DNA of 64,000 nt from Mesorhizobium sp. WSM3860 (GTDB taxonomy: Bacteria > Pseudomonadota > Alphaproteobacteria > Rhizobiales > Rhizobiaceae). Below the pieces are notes generated by a model. The model was not told the DNA's origin and searched no databases. It worked only from the letters and a program-made list of their open reading frames with translations. Made by a program: the position numbers and the translations under genes. Shown in pieces: positions 44,971 to 53,733 of this stretch. Positions within the stretch are counted from its first letter, which is position 1, and every line of letters begins with the position of its first letter. The stretch is from contig NZ_NSGF01000004.1 of the NCBI RefSeq assembly GCF_002294995.1, positions 62,001-126,000 of the forward strand. The letters are read 5' to 3'.

Positions 44971-45758
44971 AATCCGGCAGGTTCTGGGCCTGGGTCGTCT
45001 TCGTCCTCGGCGCGGCGTATTTCTTCATCCCGCTGATCGCGACGATCGAGTTCTCGCTGCGTATGCGCCGCGGCGTCTATTCCCTGGACGCCTACAAGGT
45101 CGTGCTCGGCGACAGCCAGTTCCAGGCGACCTTCATGTTTTCGGTGATCGTCGCCGTCTTCACCATTCTCCTCGGCGTGCTGATCGTCGTGCCTACGGCC
45201 TACTGGATCCGTCTTCGCATGCCGCAGATCAGGCCGATCGTCGAGTTCATCACGCTGTTGCCGCTGGTGATCCCGGCCATCGTCATCGTCTTCGGCTATA
45301 TCAGGATGTATGGCTCGAATTCGCCGCTGCCGTTTCTGGCGACGAACACCGGCGCCAATGCCCTGCTGGTCATCGGCTATGCAACGCTTGCGCTGCCATA
45401 CATGTACCGCGCCGTCGACACCGGGCTTCGCACCATCGACGTGCGCACGTTGACGGAAGCGGCGCAGATCCTGGGCGCTGGCTGGGGCACGATCATAAGC
45501 CGCGTGATCCTGCCCAATGTGCTGATCGCGGTGCTGTCGGGCGCGTTCCTGACCTTCGCCATCGTTATCGGCGAATTCACTATGGCCAGCCTCCTCAACC
45601 GACCCGCATTCGGCCCGTATTTGCAGAACCTTGTGGCCAACCGCGCCTATGAGCCGGCGGCGCTGTCGATCATCGCGTTCGTCATAACCTGGGGCTGCAT
45701 GTCGCTGATCCAGATCTTGTCCCGTTTCGCGCCGAAATCGGCGAACCGCCCCAACTGA
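44967..45758 (+). CDS. ABC transporter permease, PotC/PotI-like
   Basis: 263 aa, six hydrophobic segments. The EAA motif region LTEAAQILGAGWGTIISRVI (near residue 164) docks the ATPase. The start at 44967 overlaps the upstream stop. The same frame is open back to 44142, but only as a shadow of the first permease. Second permease of the amine-type importer. Confidence 0.9.
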   Translation: MKSGRFWAWVVFVLGAAYFFIPLIATIEFSLRMRRGVYSLDAYKVVLGDSQFQATFMFSVIVAVFTILLGVLIVVPTAYWIRLRMPQIRPIVEFITLLPLVIPAIVIVFGYIRMYGSNSPLPFLATNTGANALLVIGYATLALPYMYRAVDTGLRTIDVRTLTEAAQILGAGWGTIISRVILPNVLIAVLSGAFLTFAIVIGEFTMASLLNRPAFGPYLQNLVANRAYEPAALSIIAFVITWGCMSLIQILSRFAPKSANRPN

Positions 45759-45785
45759 GCGAAGTACCGACCGAAAGAAAAAGCC

Positions 45786-46850
45786 ATGGCCGAGCCGTTC
45801 CTCTCCATCCAGCATGTGCGAAAGTCCTTCGGCGCCACAACCGTGGTCGAGGATTTCAACCTCGATGTCGCGCCGGGCGAATTCGTCTCGTTCCTCGGTC
45901 CGTCCGGCTGCGGCAAGACGACGGTGTTGCGCATGGTGGCCGGCTTCGAGGAGCCGTCGGCCGGCAAGATCGTGGTCAGCGGCAAGGACATCACCAGGCT
46001 GAAGCCCAACCAGCGCAATGTCGGCATGGTGTTCCAGGCCTATGCGCTGTTTCCGAACCTGACTGTGGCGCAGAATATCGGGTTCGGACTGAAGGTGGCG
46101 GGCATGCCCAAGGCGGCCATCGATTCCCGTGTCGCGGAGATGCTCGGCATCATCAGGCTGCCGCAGATGGCCGACCGCTATCCCTACCAGCTCTCTGGCG
46201 GCCAGCAGCAGCGTATCGCGCTGGCGCGCGCCATTGCGCCGAAGCCGAAGCTCCTGTTGCTCGACGAGCCGCTGTCTGCGCTGGACGCCAAAGTGCGCAT
46301 TTCGTTGCGCGAGGAAATCCGTTCGATCCAGAAGAAGCTCGGCATCACCACCATCTTCGTCACGCACGACCAGGAAGAGGCGCTGTCGATCTCCGACCGC
46401 ATCGCGGTCATGTATGGCGGCAAGGCAGAGCAGGTCGGCACGCCGTTCGAGATCTACAATCGGCCGGCGACCAAGTTCGTTGCCAATTTCGTCGGCACGC
46501 TCAACGTGCTGGAAGGCAAGGTCACCGACGCCGCCTCCGGCAAGGTGCAGGTCAACACGCAGGAAGTCTCGCTGAAGGGCAAGCTCAACGGTTCGAAGTC
46601 CGGCGACACGCTGTCGCTGGCGCTGCGGCCCGAAGCGATTTCGCTCGGACGCCAGCCCGGCCACGACACCAGCCTTTCGGGCGAGATCGCCGAAGTGCAT
46701 TTCCTCGGCTCGGTCATTCGGGTGCGCGTCGGCATCGGCGGCAACACGGTCTCGCTCGACACCTTCAACAATTCGGCGACGCCGCCGCCCGTCGTCGGCG
46801 AGAAGGCGGACATCTCGTTCTCGTCGGGCGACATGCTGGTGCTGCACTAG
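45786..46850 (+). CDS. ABC transporter ATP-binding protein, PotA/PotG-like
   Basis: 354 aa. Walker A GPSGCGKTT (near residue 38), Q-loop VFQAYALFPNL, signature LSGGQQQRIALARA (near 136), Walker B LLLLDEPLSALD (near 155), H-loop THDQEEALS. A TOBE domain fills residues 245-354. Last gene of the importer operon; 35 bases after the stop begins the heptamer repeat region. Confidence 0.93.
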   Translation: MAEPFLSIQHVRKSFGATTVVEDFNLDVAPGEFVSFLGPSGCGKTTVLRMVAGFEEPSAGKIVVSGKDITRLKPNQRNVGMVFQAYALFPNLTVAQNIGFGLKVAGMPKAAIDSRVAEMLGIIRLPQMADRYPYQLSGGQQQRIALARAIAPKPKLLLLDEPLSALDAKVRISLREEIRSIQKKLGITTIFVTHDQEEALSISDRIAVMYGGKAEQVGTPFEIYNRPATKFVANFVGTLNVLEGKVTDAASGKVQVNTQEVSLKGKLNGSKSGDTLSLALRPEAISLGRQPGHDTSLSGEIAEVHFLGSVIRVRVGIGGNTVSLDTFNNSATPPPVVGEKADISFSSGDMLVLH

Positions 46851-46854
46851 GGAA

Positions 46855-46890
46855 ATGGTGAATAGTGAATAGTGAATGGCAGTGAGCGAA
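46855..46890. repeat. GTGAATR array, left arm of second locus
   Basis: ATGGTGAATAGTGAATAGTG and neighbouring GTGAATG units just after the ATPase stop codon, partner of the ATTCACC array at 46929-46977. Confidence 0.85.
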
Positions 46891-46893
46891 GAG

Positions 46894-46928
46894 AGCACTT
46901 TACGTGCTACAATTCATCTGGTTGTAGC
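46894..46928. repeat. central hairpins between the heptamer arms
   Basis: Two small overlapping inverted repeats: AGCAC (46894-46898) with GTGCT (46904-46908), and GCTACAA (46906-46912) with TTGTAGC (46922-46928). They fill the core between the GTGAAT and ATTCAC arms, so the whole locus can form one long extended hairpin. Confidence 0.6.
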
Positions 46929-46977
46929 ATTCACCATTCACCATTCACCATTCACCATTCACCATTCACCATTCACT
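46929..46977. repeat. ATTCACC heptamer array, right arm of second locus
   Basis: Six perfect ATTCACC units (46929-46970) and a seventh ATTCACT, then a T-run. Same unit as 8003-8079. It lies upstream of the Na+/H+ antiporter gene. Confidence 0.95.
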
Positions 46978-47016
46978 TTTTTTGCCATGCGTAGGGCTTC
47001 GCCGCTACGATGAGGC

Positions 47017-48567
47017 ATGGCGCTTTTCGAGCTGACCCTCATCCTGCTTCTGATCGCTGTCGGGCTGACCGCGTTGTCGCGATGGCTGGGGATACCTTAT
47101 CCCTCCCTGCTGGCCTTGGCCGGGGTGGGGATCGCCTTTCTGCCAGGTGCGCCGACCATCGAGATCGATCCGGAACTGGCGCTTGCCCTGTTCATCGCGC
47201 CGGTGCTTCTCGATGCCGCCTATGATACGTCGCTGCGCGACCTGAAGCGGTACCGGCTGTCGCTGGTGCTCTTGGCGCTCGGCGCCGTCGTCTTCACCAC
47301 CGTGGTCGTCGCCTTCGTCGGCTGGAAGATGGCCGGTCTGCCGATCGCCGCGGCGATCGCGCTCGGCGCCATCGTTGCGCCGCCGGATGCCGTGGCGGCA
47401 AGCGCCGTGCTCGGCCAGTTCAAGGTGCCGCACCGCCTTACCGCCATCCTGCAAGGGGAGAGCCTGCTCAACGACGCCACGGCGCTTCTGATCTACCGCA
47501 TCGCCGTTTCGGCCGCGATGGGCTCGGTGATGCTGAGCGATGCGGTGCCGGTCATCCTTTTGTCGACGGTCGGCAGCGTCGCCGCCGGCTATCTGTTCGG
47601 CCGCGTCTCGCTGCTGACGCTGACGCGGATCGAGGATGCGGCAAGCAGCACCGTGGTCCAGTTTGCCGGAACCTTCGCCGTCTGGATCATCGCCGACAGG
47701 GTCGGCCTTTCCGCCATCATCACCATCGTCGTCTATGCCATCACCATTGCGCGTACCGCGCCGCGCCGCATGTCGGCCAGACGCCGCGTCAGCACCTACT
47801 CGGTCTGGGAGTCGGCAGTGTTCGTGCTCAACGTGCTGGCTTTCGTGCTGATGGGCCTGCAGGCCCGGTCGATTGTCGGCAGGCTCTCCGGCGATGGGCA
47901 AGGCGATGCATTTGTCTTCGCCGCAACGGTGCTGGCCGTCGTCATCGTGGCACGCCTCGTCTGGGTGTTGGGTTACGTCGCGATCATACGGCGGTTCGCC
48001 CGCTTCGACGGCAAAGAGCAAAGGCAGGATGCGCCGACATTCGGGGGCGCCGTGCTTGTCGGTTGGTGCGGCATGCGCGGGCTGGTGAGCCTGGTGGTGG
48101 CCATTGCATTGCCGGCCAATTTCCCTGGCCGGGACCCGATCGTGCTTGCCGCCTTCGCGGTCGTGCTCGGCACGCTGGTGCTGCAAGGCATGAGCTTGAA
48201 GCCGCTGCTGCGCTGGCTCAATTTCGAAGAGGATACGACGATAGATCGCGAAGTGGCGCAGGCACGCGTTGCCATCATGGAAGCCGCGCTCGACGTCCTG
48301 AGCCGCAAGACGTCTGCCGCTGCCGACGTCGTGCGCGAGCAATACGAGGCTCAACGCAAGATCGCCGAGAATCCTGAGGATGCGCAGGCGGCCACCGAAT
48401 ACGACCGGCTGCGTCTCTATGCCATCAAGCGGCAGCGCGATAGGCTCGAAGAATTGCGCCGCGACGGCACGATCGGCGACGAAGCCTATCACCGTCTGGA
48501 AGAAGAAATCGACTGGGCCGAGCTGGCAGCATCGCCGGCGGGGCGGTTCCAGTCGCTCACGACCTAG
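47017..48567 (+). CDS. Na+/H+ antiporter, CPA1 family
   Basis: 516 aa. About twelve hydrophobic segments to residue 400 with CPA1 hallmarks GAIVAPPDAVAAS (near residue 117, ion-binding Asp) and GESLLNDATALLIYR (near 147). The hydrophilic C-terminal region (410-516) is rich in charged residues and probably coiled, a common regulatory tail. It exchanges Na+ (or K+) for H+ at the inner membrane. ATG at 47017. No operon partner. Confidence 0.92.
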   Translation: MALFELTLILLLIAVGLTALSRWLGIPYPSLLALAGVGIAFLPGAPTIEIDPELALALFIAPVLLDAAYDTSLRDLKRYRLSLVLLALGAVVFTTVVVAFVGWKMAGLPIAAAIALGAIVAPPDAVAASAVLGQFKVPHRLTAILQGESLLNDATALLIYRIAVSAAMGSVMLSDAVPVILLSTVGSVAAGYLFGRVSLLTLTRIEDAASSTVVQFAGTFAVWIIADRVGLSAIITIVVYAITIARTAPRRMSARRRVSTYSVWESAVFVLNVLAFVLMGLQARSIVGRLSGDGQGDAFVFAATVLAVVIVARLVWVLGYVAIIRRFARFDGKEQRQDAPTFGGAVLVGWCGMRGLVSLVVAIALPANFPGRDPIVLAAFAVVLGTLVLQGMSLKPLLRWLNFEEDTTIDREVAQARVAIMEAALDVLSRKTSAAADVVREQYEAQRKIAENPEDAQAATEYDRLRLYAIKRQRDRLEELRRDGTIGDEAYHRLEEEIDWAELAASPAGRFQSLTT

Positions 48568-48679
48568 ACGATGCCAGGTTCGGCGGTCGTGACTGGACCA
48601 TTCCGCACGTCGATGGCGTCCATTGCAACGCGATGGCCGAGGCGCTAGTGCCGTGGCCGGATATTCAGCCGGTTAATCG

Positions 48680-49597
48680 ATGAAGCTGGTCAGCTACAAC
48701 ATCCAGTACGGCTACGGCAGCGACGGCCGCTACGAACTGGCGCGCGCCGCGCGCCTTGTCGACGGCGCCGACATCATCGCCCTGCAGGAAGTGGAGCGGC
48801 ACTGGCAGCGCAGCAACGGCGACGACCAGCCGGAAATCCTGTCCAGGCTGCTGCCCGACTATCACTGGGTCTACGGTCCGGCCTTCGACATGGATGCCAG
48901 CGAAAGGCGGGACGGCCGTGTCGTGAACCGCCGGCGGCAGTTCGGCACGATGCTTCTGTCGAAGCTGCCAATCGTCTGGTCGCGGCTGCATGCGCTGCCG
49001 CTCCGGCGCACGCTCAAGCCCCTCAACACGCGCAACGCCGCACTGGAGTGCACGGTCCGCACGCCGGCGGGATCCGTGCGGGTTTTCTCGCTGCATCTTG
49101 CCCATATCGCGGCCGAAGAGCGGCTGGAGCAGATCGACTATCTGCTCGCCGAACATCGCCGCGCGCCGTCCGATGGCGGTCCCTGGAGCGGCGACGACGA
49201 TGAGCCGCAGCGCAACTGGGCGAATGGCGAGCCGGAGCCGGAAAACCCGCTGGCGGCGATCTGGCTCGGCGATTTCAACATGGAGCCAGGAAGTGCGGAA
49301 TACCGGCGCATCGTCGGCAGCACGCCCTATCATCGCGGCGCCGTCTATATCGATGGGTTCGTCGATGCCGCAGCCGTCGCCAGCGAGCCGGTTGCGGACT
49401 TCCATACACATGAAAAGATGATCGAGGGCAGGCTGGCGAAACGCCGGCTCGATCATTGCTTCGTCGGCGGCATGCTGGCCGGGCGGGTGCGTTCGGTGAG
49501 CGCCGATATCGGCGAAGTGGCTTCCGACCATTTCCCGCTCAGGGTCGATATCGATCTGGAGACGCCAGACATCGCCTCTGGGCTTGCAGGCGGGTGA
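48680..49597 (+). CDS. endonuclease/exonuclease/phosphatase (EEP) family protein
   Basis: 305 aa. EEP-fold active-site motifs in order: VSYNIQYGYG (residue 4), ADIIALQEVERHW (near 33; metal-binding Glu), SLHLAHI (near 137; His), IWLGDFNMEP (near 195; Asp/Asn), and SDHFPLRVDI (near 285; terminal Asp-His). No signal peptide. Members cleave phosphodiester or phosphomonoester bonds in nucleic acids, lipids or inositol phosphates; which applies here cannot be told. EamA transporter gene follows 7 bases after its stop. Confidence 0.87.
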   Translation: MKLVSYNIQYGYGSDGRYELARAARLVDGADIIALQEVERHWQRSNGDDQPEILSRLLPDYHWVYGPAFDMDASERRDGRVVNRRRQFGTMLLSKLPIVWSRLHALPLRRTLKPLNTRNAALECTVRTPAGSVRVFSLHLAHIAAEERLEQIDYLLAEHRRAPSDGGPWSGDDDEPQRNWANGEPEPENPLAAIWLGDFNMEPGSAEYRRIVGSTPYHRGAVYIDGFVDAAAVASEPVADFHTHEKMIEGRLAKRRLDHCFVGGMLAGRVRSVSADIGEVASDHFPLRVDIDLETPDIASGLAGG

Positions 49598-49604
49598 GGC
49601 GGGC

Positions 49605-50450
49605 ATGACGCCTTTCGTCTTCCTCGCGGTGCTGTCGGCGGCCGCCATGCATGCGATCTGGAACGCGCTGGTCAAGGTGCATCTCGACCGCTTCCTGTCG
49701 ATCACCTTGATGACGCTCGGCATGGGGGCAGCGGCGCTGCTGGCCCTGCCTTTCGTTGAAGTGCCGAAAGCCGAGGTCTGGCCATTCATCCTCGCCTCGG
49801 TTTTCTTCCATATGGGCTACCGGACGTTTCTGATCGGCGCTTACAAGGCTGGCGATTTCGCTCAGACCTATCCGCTGGCGCGCGGTACCGCGCCGCTGCT
49901 CTCCGCGCTCGGCGGCATCGTTCTGCTCGGAGAGATACCGGCGCCACTCTCCATCTTCGGCATCGTGCTTCTGTCGGCAGGCACGCTGGTCATGTCGTTT
50001 CGCGGCGGCGTGCATCTTGAACGATTCAATCTGCGCGCCGTCAGCTTCGCGCTCGGCACCTCGATCTTCGTCGCCAGCTACACGCTCTCCGACGGCAGCG
50101 GTGCGCGGCTGGCGGCAACCGCGCAAAGCTATGCGGCCTGGCTGTTCGTCTGCGATGCGCTCTGGGCGCTGGTGCTGTGCATCGCCTTTCGCGGGCCGCA
50201 GTCGCTGCCCCTACTGGCGCGCGACTGGAAGGCGGGCCTCTTCACCGGCGTGCTCAGCGGTGCTGCCTACTGGATCGTGATGTGGGCGATGACCAAGGCG
50301 CCGATCGCCTCGGTCGCGTCGCTGCGCGAGACCTCGATCCTGTTCGCCATGCTGATCTCGGTGCTGGCGCTGGGCGAGAAGATGACGGCATGGCGCGCCG
50401 CCGCGGCGCTGGGCATCGTCGCGGGCGTGGTGGCGCTCAGACTGGGCTGA
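49605..50450 (+). CDS. DMT-superfamily EamA transporter
   Basis: 281 aa, ten hydrophobic segments in two EamA repeats (TM1-5 and TM6-10; the second starts near FNLRAVSFALGTSIFVASYT). MHAIWNALVKV in TM1 is characteristic. It exports or imports small metabolites of unknown identity. ATG at 49605 with GAGGCGGG eight bases upstream. The 3' end overlaps the converging MFS gene by 14 bases. Confidence 0.87.
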   Translation: MTPFVFLAVLSAAAMHAIWNALVKVHLDRFLSITLMTLGMGAAALLALPFVEVPKAEVWPFILASVFFHMGYRTFLIGAYKAGDFAQTYPLARGTAPLLSALGGIVLLGEIPAPLSIFGIVLLSAGTLVMSFRGGVHLERFNLRAVSFALGTSIFVASYTLSDGSGARLAATAQSYAAWLFVCDALWALVLCIAFRGPQSLPLLARDWKAGLFTGVLSGAAYWIVMWAMTKAPIASVASLRETSILFAMLISVLALGEKMTAWRAAAALGIVAGVVALRLG

Positions 50451-51690
50451 CTTCCCGGTCGATCACGGTCATGACCTCGCCACGCTTCTCGGGGCTGAAG
50501 CGGATGACGACGATGATGCAGACGGCGACCACGCCGGCAAACAATGCCAGCGCATAGCCATAGCTGCCTCCCGGCGCTTCGGCGATGCCAGCCTGATACG
50601 GACCGCCATAGGAGGCCGCCAGATTGCCGGCCTGGTAGATGAAGCCAGGCAAGGTCGCCCGCACGGAGCCCGGCGATAGCTCGTTGAGATGCACCGGAAT
50701 GACGCCCCAGGCGCCTTGCACCGCCACCTGCATGATGAAGGCGCCGAGCGCCAGCATGAAGGGCGTCGTCGTATAGGCCCAGAGCGGAATCGCCGGCAGG
50801 GCAATGACGCAAGCGAGCGTGATCGCGTTTATGCGCCCGATCTTCTCCGACAGCGCGCCGAAAGCCAGGCCGCCGACAATGGCGCCGATATTGGCGACGA
50901 TGGTGATCCAGCTCACCGTGTGCGGATCGAAGCCGTGCTGCTTCTTCAGGAAGGTCGGGTAGAGGTCCTGCGTGCCATGGCTGAAGAAGTTGAAGAACAT
51001 CATCAGCACCACGGCATAGGCCGCGATGCCCCAGTGCTTCTGCAGTGTTTCGAGGAGGCCTGGCCGCGCCTGCGCCCGGCCTGAGACGAAGGCGGGCGAT
51101 TCCGGCACATGCGAGCGGATGAAAAGCACGATCAGCGCTGGCACGAAGCTCAGCAGGAACATGGCGCGCCAGCCGAAGGTGAAGTCGCCGATCTTCTGGC
51201 CGTAGAGCAGCCCATAGACCACTGCCGCCAGCAGATATCCCGCCGGATAGCCGCATTGCAGTATGCCCGAAACCATGCCGCGGGCGCGGGGCGGAATGGA
51301 TTCCATGGCGAGCGAGCTGCCAAGGCCCCATTCACCGCCCATCGCGATGCCGAACAGCGCGCGCAGGGCCAGGAATATGCCGAGATTGGGCGAGAAGGCC
51401 GCCAGTGCCCCGATCACCGAATAGCTGACGATGTTGAGCATCAGCAGCGGTTTGCGCCCATATTTGTCGGCAAGCATGCCGAACAAGAACGCGCCGATGA
51501 ATCGCGTGGCCAAGGTCAGGAACAGCGCCTTGGAGACCGCCGGGACATCGGTGTGGAATTCAGCGGCGATATCGGTGAGCAGGAATGTCAGAAGGAAGAA
51601 ATCAAAAGCGTCGAGCGTCCAGCCCAGGAAAGATGCAAGTACGGTTTTCTTCTGCTCCGAGGTGAGACTCAAATCGCTGCTCCTTTGCAT
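50437..51690 (-). CDS. MFS transporter, sialate/lactate (SHS)-like
   Basis: 417 aa, twelve hydrophobic segments. TM1 GWTLDAFDFFLLTFLL carries the DxxD-type Asp of the family. GMLADKYGRKPLLM (near residue 75) is the MFS motif A, and GEWGLGSSLAMESIPPRARG (near 120) the SHS/aromatic-acid branch signature. Likely a proton symporter for a small organic acid. ATG at 51690. Tail-to-tail overlap of 14 bases with the EamA gene. Confidence 0.88.
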   Translation of the reverse strand: MQRSSDLSLTSEQKKTVLASFLGWTLDAFDFFLLTFLLTDIAAEFHTDVPAVSKALFLTLATRFIGAFLFGMLADKYGRKPLLMLNIVSYSVIGALAAFSPNLGIFLALRALFGIAMGGEWGLGSSLAMESIPPRARGMVSGILQCGYPAGYLLAAVVYGLLYGQKIGDFTFGWRAMFLLSFVPALIVLFIRSHVPESPAFVSGRAQARPGLLETLQKHWGIAAYAVVLMMFFNFFSHGTQDLYPTFLKKQHGFDPHTVSWITIVANIGAIVGGLAFGALSEKIGRINAITLACVIALPAIPLWAYTTTPFMLALGAFIMQVAVQGAWGVIPVHLNELSPGSVRATLPGFIYQAGNLAASYGGPYQAGIAEAPGGSYGYALALFAGVVAVCIIVVIRFSPEKRGEVMTVIDREVSPV

Positions 51691-51764
51691 CCGCGAAAGG
51701 AACGATATGTTCCATGCGGTGCAAAAGAGAACGGGTCTTTTGCCGGTTTTCGATCAACCGGCGG

Positions 51765-52082
51765 TCACATTTCCGTAAACTCCAAGTCGAGGACCATCAG
51801 CCCCTCGGTGCCGCCTTCGAGCGCGGCCACCAGGCGAGCGCCGGCGCGCTGATGCGCCTCGTGCGCCAGATAGGCGTCGCGGGCTGCGGCATTGCGGAAA
51901 TCGATAGTAAAGCCATGGCTGAAACCGCGCGCGAACGGCTCGGGGCTGACATTGGCGCTGAAATGGACCTTGTCCATGCCGTCGATGGCCGAGCGCAGCG
52001 CTTCGAGATCAGCGTGAATCGCGGCGCGCTCGGCGGCGGAGATGCCGTCGCCGAAGCGGACAAAGACGCAGTGGCGGATCAT
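51765..52082 (-). CDS. Dabb-domain (stress-responsive alpha/beta barrel) protein
   Basis: 105 aa dimeric ferredoxin-like fold. MIRHCVFVRFGDGISAAER is the typical strand-helix opening, and MDKVHFSANVSPEPFARGFS with AYLAHEAHQRAGARLVAALE completes the domain. Such proteins have few proven enzymatic roles. It is the last gene of the GMC-SDR-GMC segment, separated from the GMC gene by ten bases. Confidence 0.83.
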   Translation of the reverse strand: MIRHCVFVRFGDGISAAERAAIHADLEALRSAIDGMDKVHFSANVSPEPFARGFSHGFTIDFRNAAARDAYLAHEAHQRAGARLVAALEGGTEGLMVLDLEFTEM

Positions 52083-52092
52083 TGTTCTTCCC

Positions 52093-53721
52093 TCAAGCCG
52101 CCTTATTGCCCTTGAACACGGCCGGCGGCAGCGGCTCGCGTCCGAGGATCAGATCGGCGCCCTTCTCGCCGACCATGATCGTCGGCGCATTGGTGTTGGA
52201 GGAGGGGACACGCGGCATCACCGACGCGTCGCAGACCCGCAGGCCATCGATGCCGCGCAGCCTGAGATCGGGCGTCACCACAGCCATCTCGTCATGGCCC
52301 ATGCGGCAGGTGCCGACGGGATGGTGATCGGTCTTGGACGAGCGGCAGGCATAGTCGAAGAGGTCGGCGTCGCTTTGCAGGGCAGGGCCGGGCAGCACCT
52401 CGCGCTGCACAAAAGGCTGCAGCGCCTTCTGCCCCATGATCTCGCGCGCCAGCCTGAGCCCCTTGATCGACATGTCGCGATCGTAGGAATCGGACCAGTA
52501 GTTCGGGTCGATCAGCGGATGATCGGCGGGATCGGCGCTCTTCAATCGCACCGTGCCGCGCGAGCGCGGGCGCAGGAAGGCGGAGTTGAGCGTCACGCCG
52601 GGATTATTCAGCTTCTCGACGCCCGCCTCGATGCCGGAGCCGAGGCCGAGATGGAACTGGATGTCGGGCGAGGCGGCGGTCGGATCGGCGTACCAGAAGC
52701 CGCCGGTCTCGAACAGGCTGGAGGCGACCGGGCCCTTCTTCAAAAGCAGATATTGCAGGCCGGCCCACATCGTGCGGTGCAGCTTGGCATAGTTGTCATA
52801 GGTGTGGTCGCCGGTGCATTCGGCGATCACGAACAGGTCGAGATGATCCTGCATGTTGGAGCCGACGCCGGGCAGGTCGTGGACCGGCGTGACGCCGACC
52901 GACTTCAGATGATCGGCCGGGCCGATGCCCGACTGCATCAAAAGCTTCGGCGAGCCGATGGCGCCGGAGGAGACGATCACCTCGCGTTCGGCGCGCAGGA
53001 TCGTCTTCTCTCCGCCCGGCTTGTCGACGATCTCGACGCCGACGGCGCGGCCCTTCTCGACGACGATGCGGGTGACGAGCACATCGGTCCTGACCGTCAG
53101 GTTCTTGCGGGCGCGGATAGGCTTCAGATAGGCGACCGAGGCGGAGGAGCGCCGCGCGTCCTTCTGGGTGAGCTGGTAATAGCCGACGCCTGCCTGGCTG
53201 GCGCCGTTGAAATCCGGATTGAAGGGGATTCCCATCTCCTGGGCGGCGCGGAAATAGGCCTCGCAGATCGGCAGCGGCGCGATCGGGTTGGAAACGCCGA
53301 GCGGCCCCTGGTCGCCGTGATAGTCGTTAGCGAAGCGCTGGTTGTTCTCGGCGCGCTTGAAATAGGGCAGCACATCGCGATAGCCCCAGCCGGCCAAGCC
53401 CTCTTCCTTCTCCCAGGCGTCATAGTCGCGTGCGTTGCCGCGCGTGTAGATCTGGGCGTTGATCGACGAGCCGCCGCCGACAACCTTCGCTTGGGTGTAC
53501 CAGAAGACGCGGTCCTTCATGTGCTTCTGCGCCACCGTCGACCAGCCCCAGGAGACGATGCCCTTGGTCATCTTGGCGAAACCTGCCGGCATGTGGATCA
53601 GCGGATGCCAATCCTTGCCGCCGGCTTCGAGCAGCAGGACCGAATTGGTCGGCTCCTCGCTCAGTCGGTTGGCCAGCACGCAACCGGCCGGTCCGGCGCC
53701 AACGATGATGTAGTCAGCCAT
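52093..53721 (-). CDS. GMC-family oxidoreductase (choline dehydrogenase-like)
   Basis: 542 aa flavoprotein. The FAD motif YIIVGAGPAGCVLANRLSE starts at residue 4. GMC signatures: VVGGGSSINAQIYTRGNARD (about 82-101) and SSGAIGSPKLLMQSGIGP (about 253-270). The catalytic His lies in HHPVGTCRMG and the Asn in SNTNAPTIMVGEKGA. It oxidises an alcohol, substrate unknown; choline cannot be assumed because no betaine genes are near. The start is ATG at 53721 (an upstream GTG would add four residues). Confidence 0.9.
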   Translation of the reverse strand: MADYIIVGAGPAGCVLANRLSEEPTNSVLLLEAGGKDWHPLIHMPAGFAKMTKGIVSWGWSTVAQKHMKDRVFWYTQAKVVGGGSSINAQIYTRGNARDYDAWEKEEGLAGWGYRDVLPYFKRAENNQRFANDYHGDQGPLGVSNPIAPLPICEAYFRAAQEMGIPFNPDFNGASQAGVGYYQLTQKDARRSSASVAYLKPIRARKNLTVRTDVLVTRIVVEKGRAVGVEIVDKPGGEKTILRAEREVIVSSGAIGSPKLLMQSGIGPADHLKSVGVTPVHDLPGVGSNMQDHLDLFVIAECTGDHTYDNYAKLHRTMWAGLQYLLLKKGPVASSLFETGGFWYADPTAASPDIQFHLGLGSGIEAGVEKLNNPGVTLNSAFLRPRSRGTVRLKSADPADHPLIDPNYWSDSYDRDMSIKGLRLAREIMGQKALQPFVQREVLPGPALQSDADLFDYACRSSKTDHHPVGTCRMGHDEMAVVTPDLRLRGIDGLRVCDASVMPRVPSSNTNAPTIMVGEKGADLILGREPLPPAVFKGNKAA

Positions 53722-53733
53722 GGTTCCACTCAC

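Noticed and set aside
44928..46898. Long open antisense frame over the PotC/PotA genes (and similar ones at 4984-6465, 20964-22457, 40087-41466, 47005-48492, 52042-54018, 60612-62138)
   Set aside because: They lie exactly opposite recognisable genes, are rich in Arg, His, Asp and Ala as expected from GC-rich codon complements, and contain no recognisable domain.
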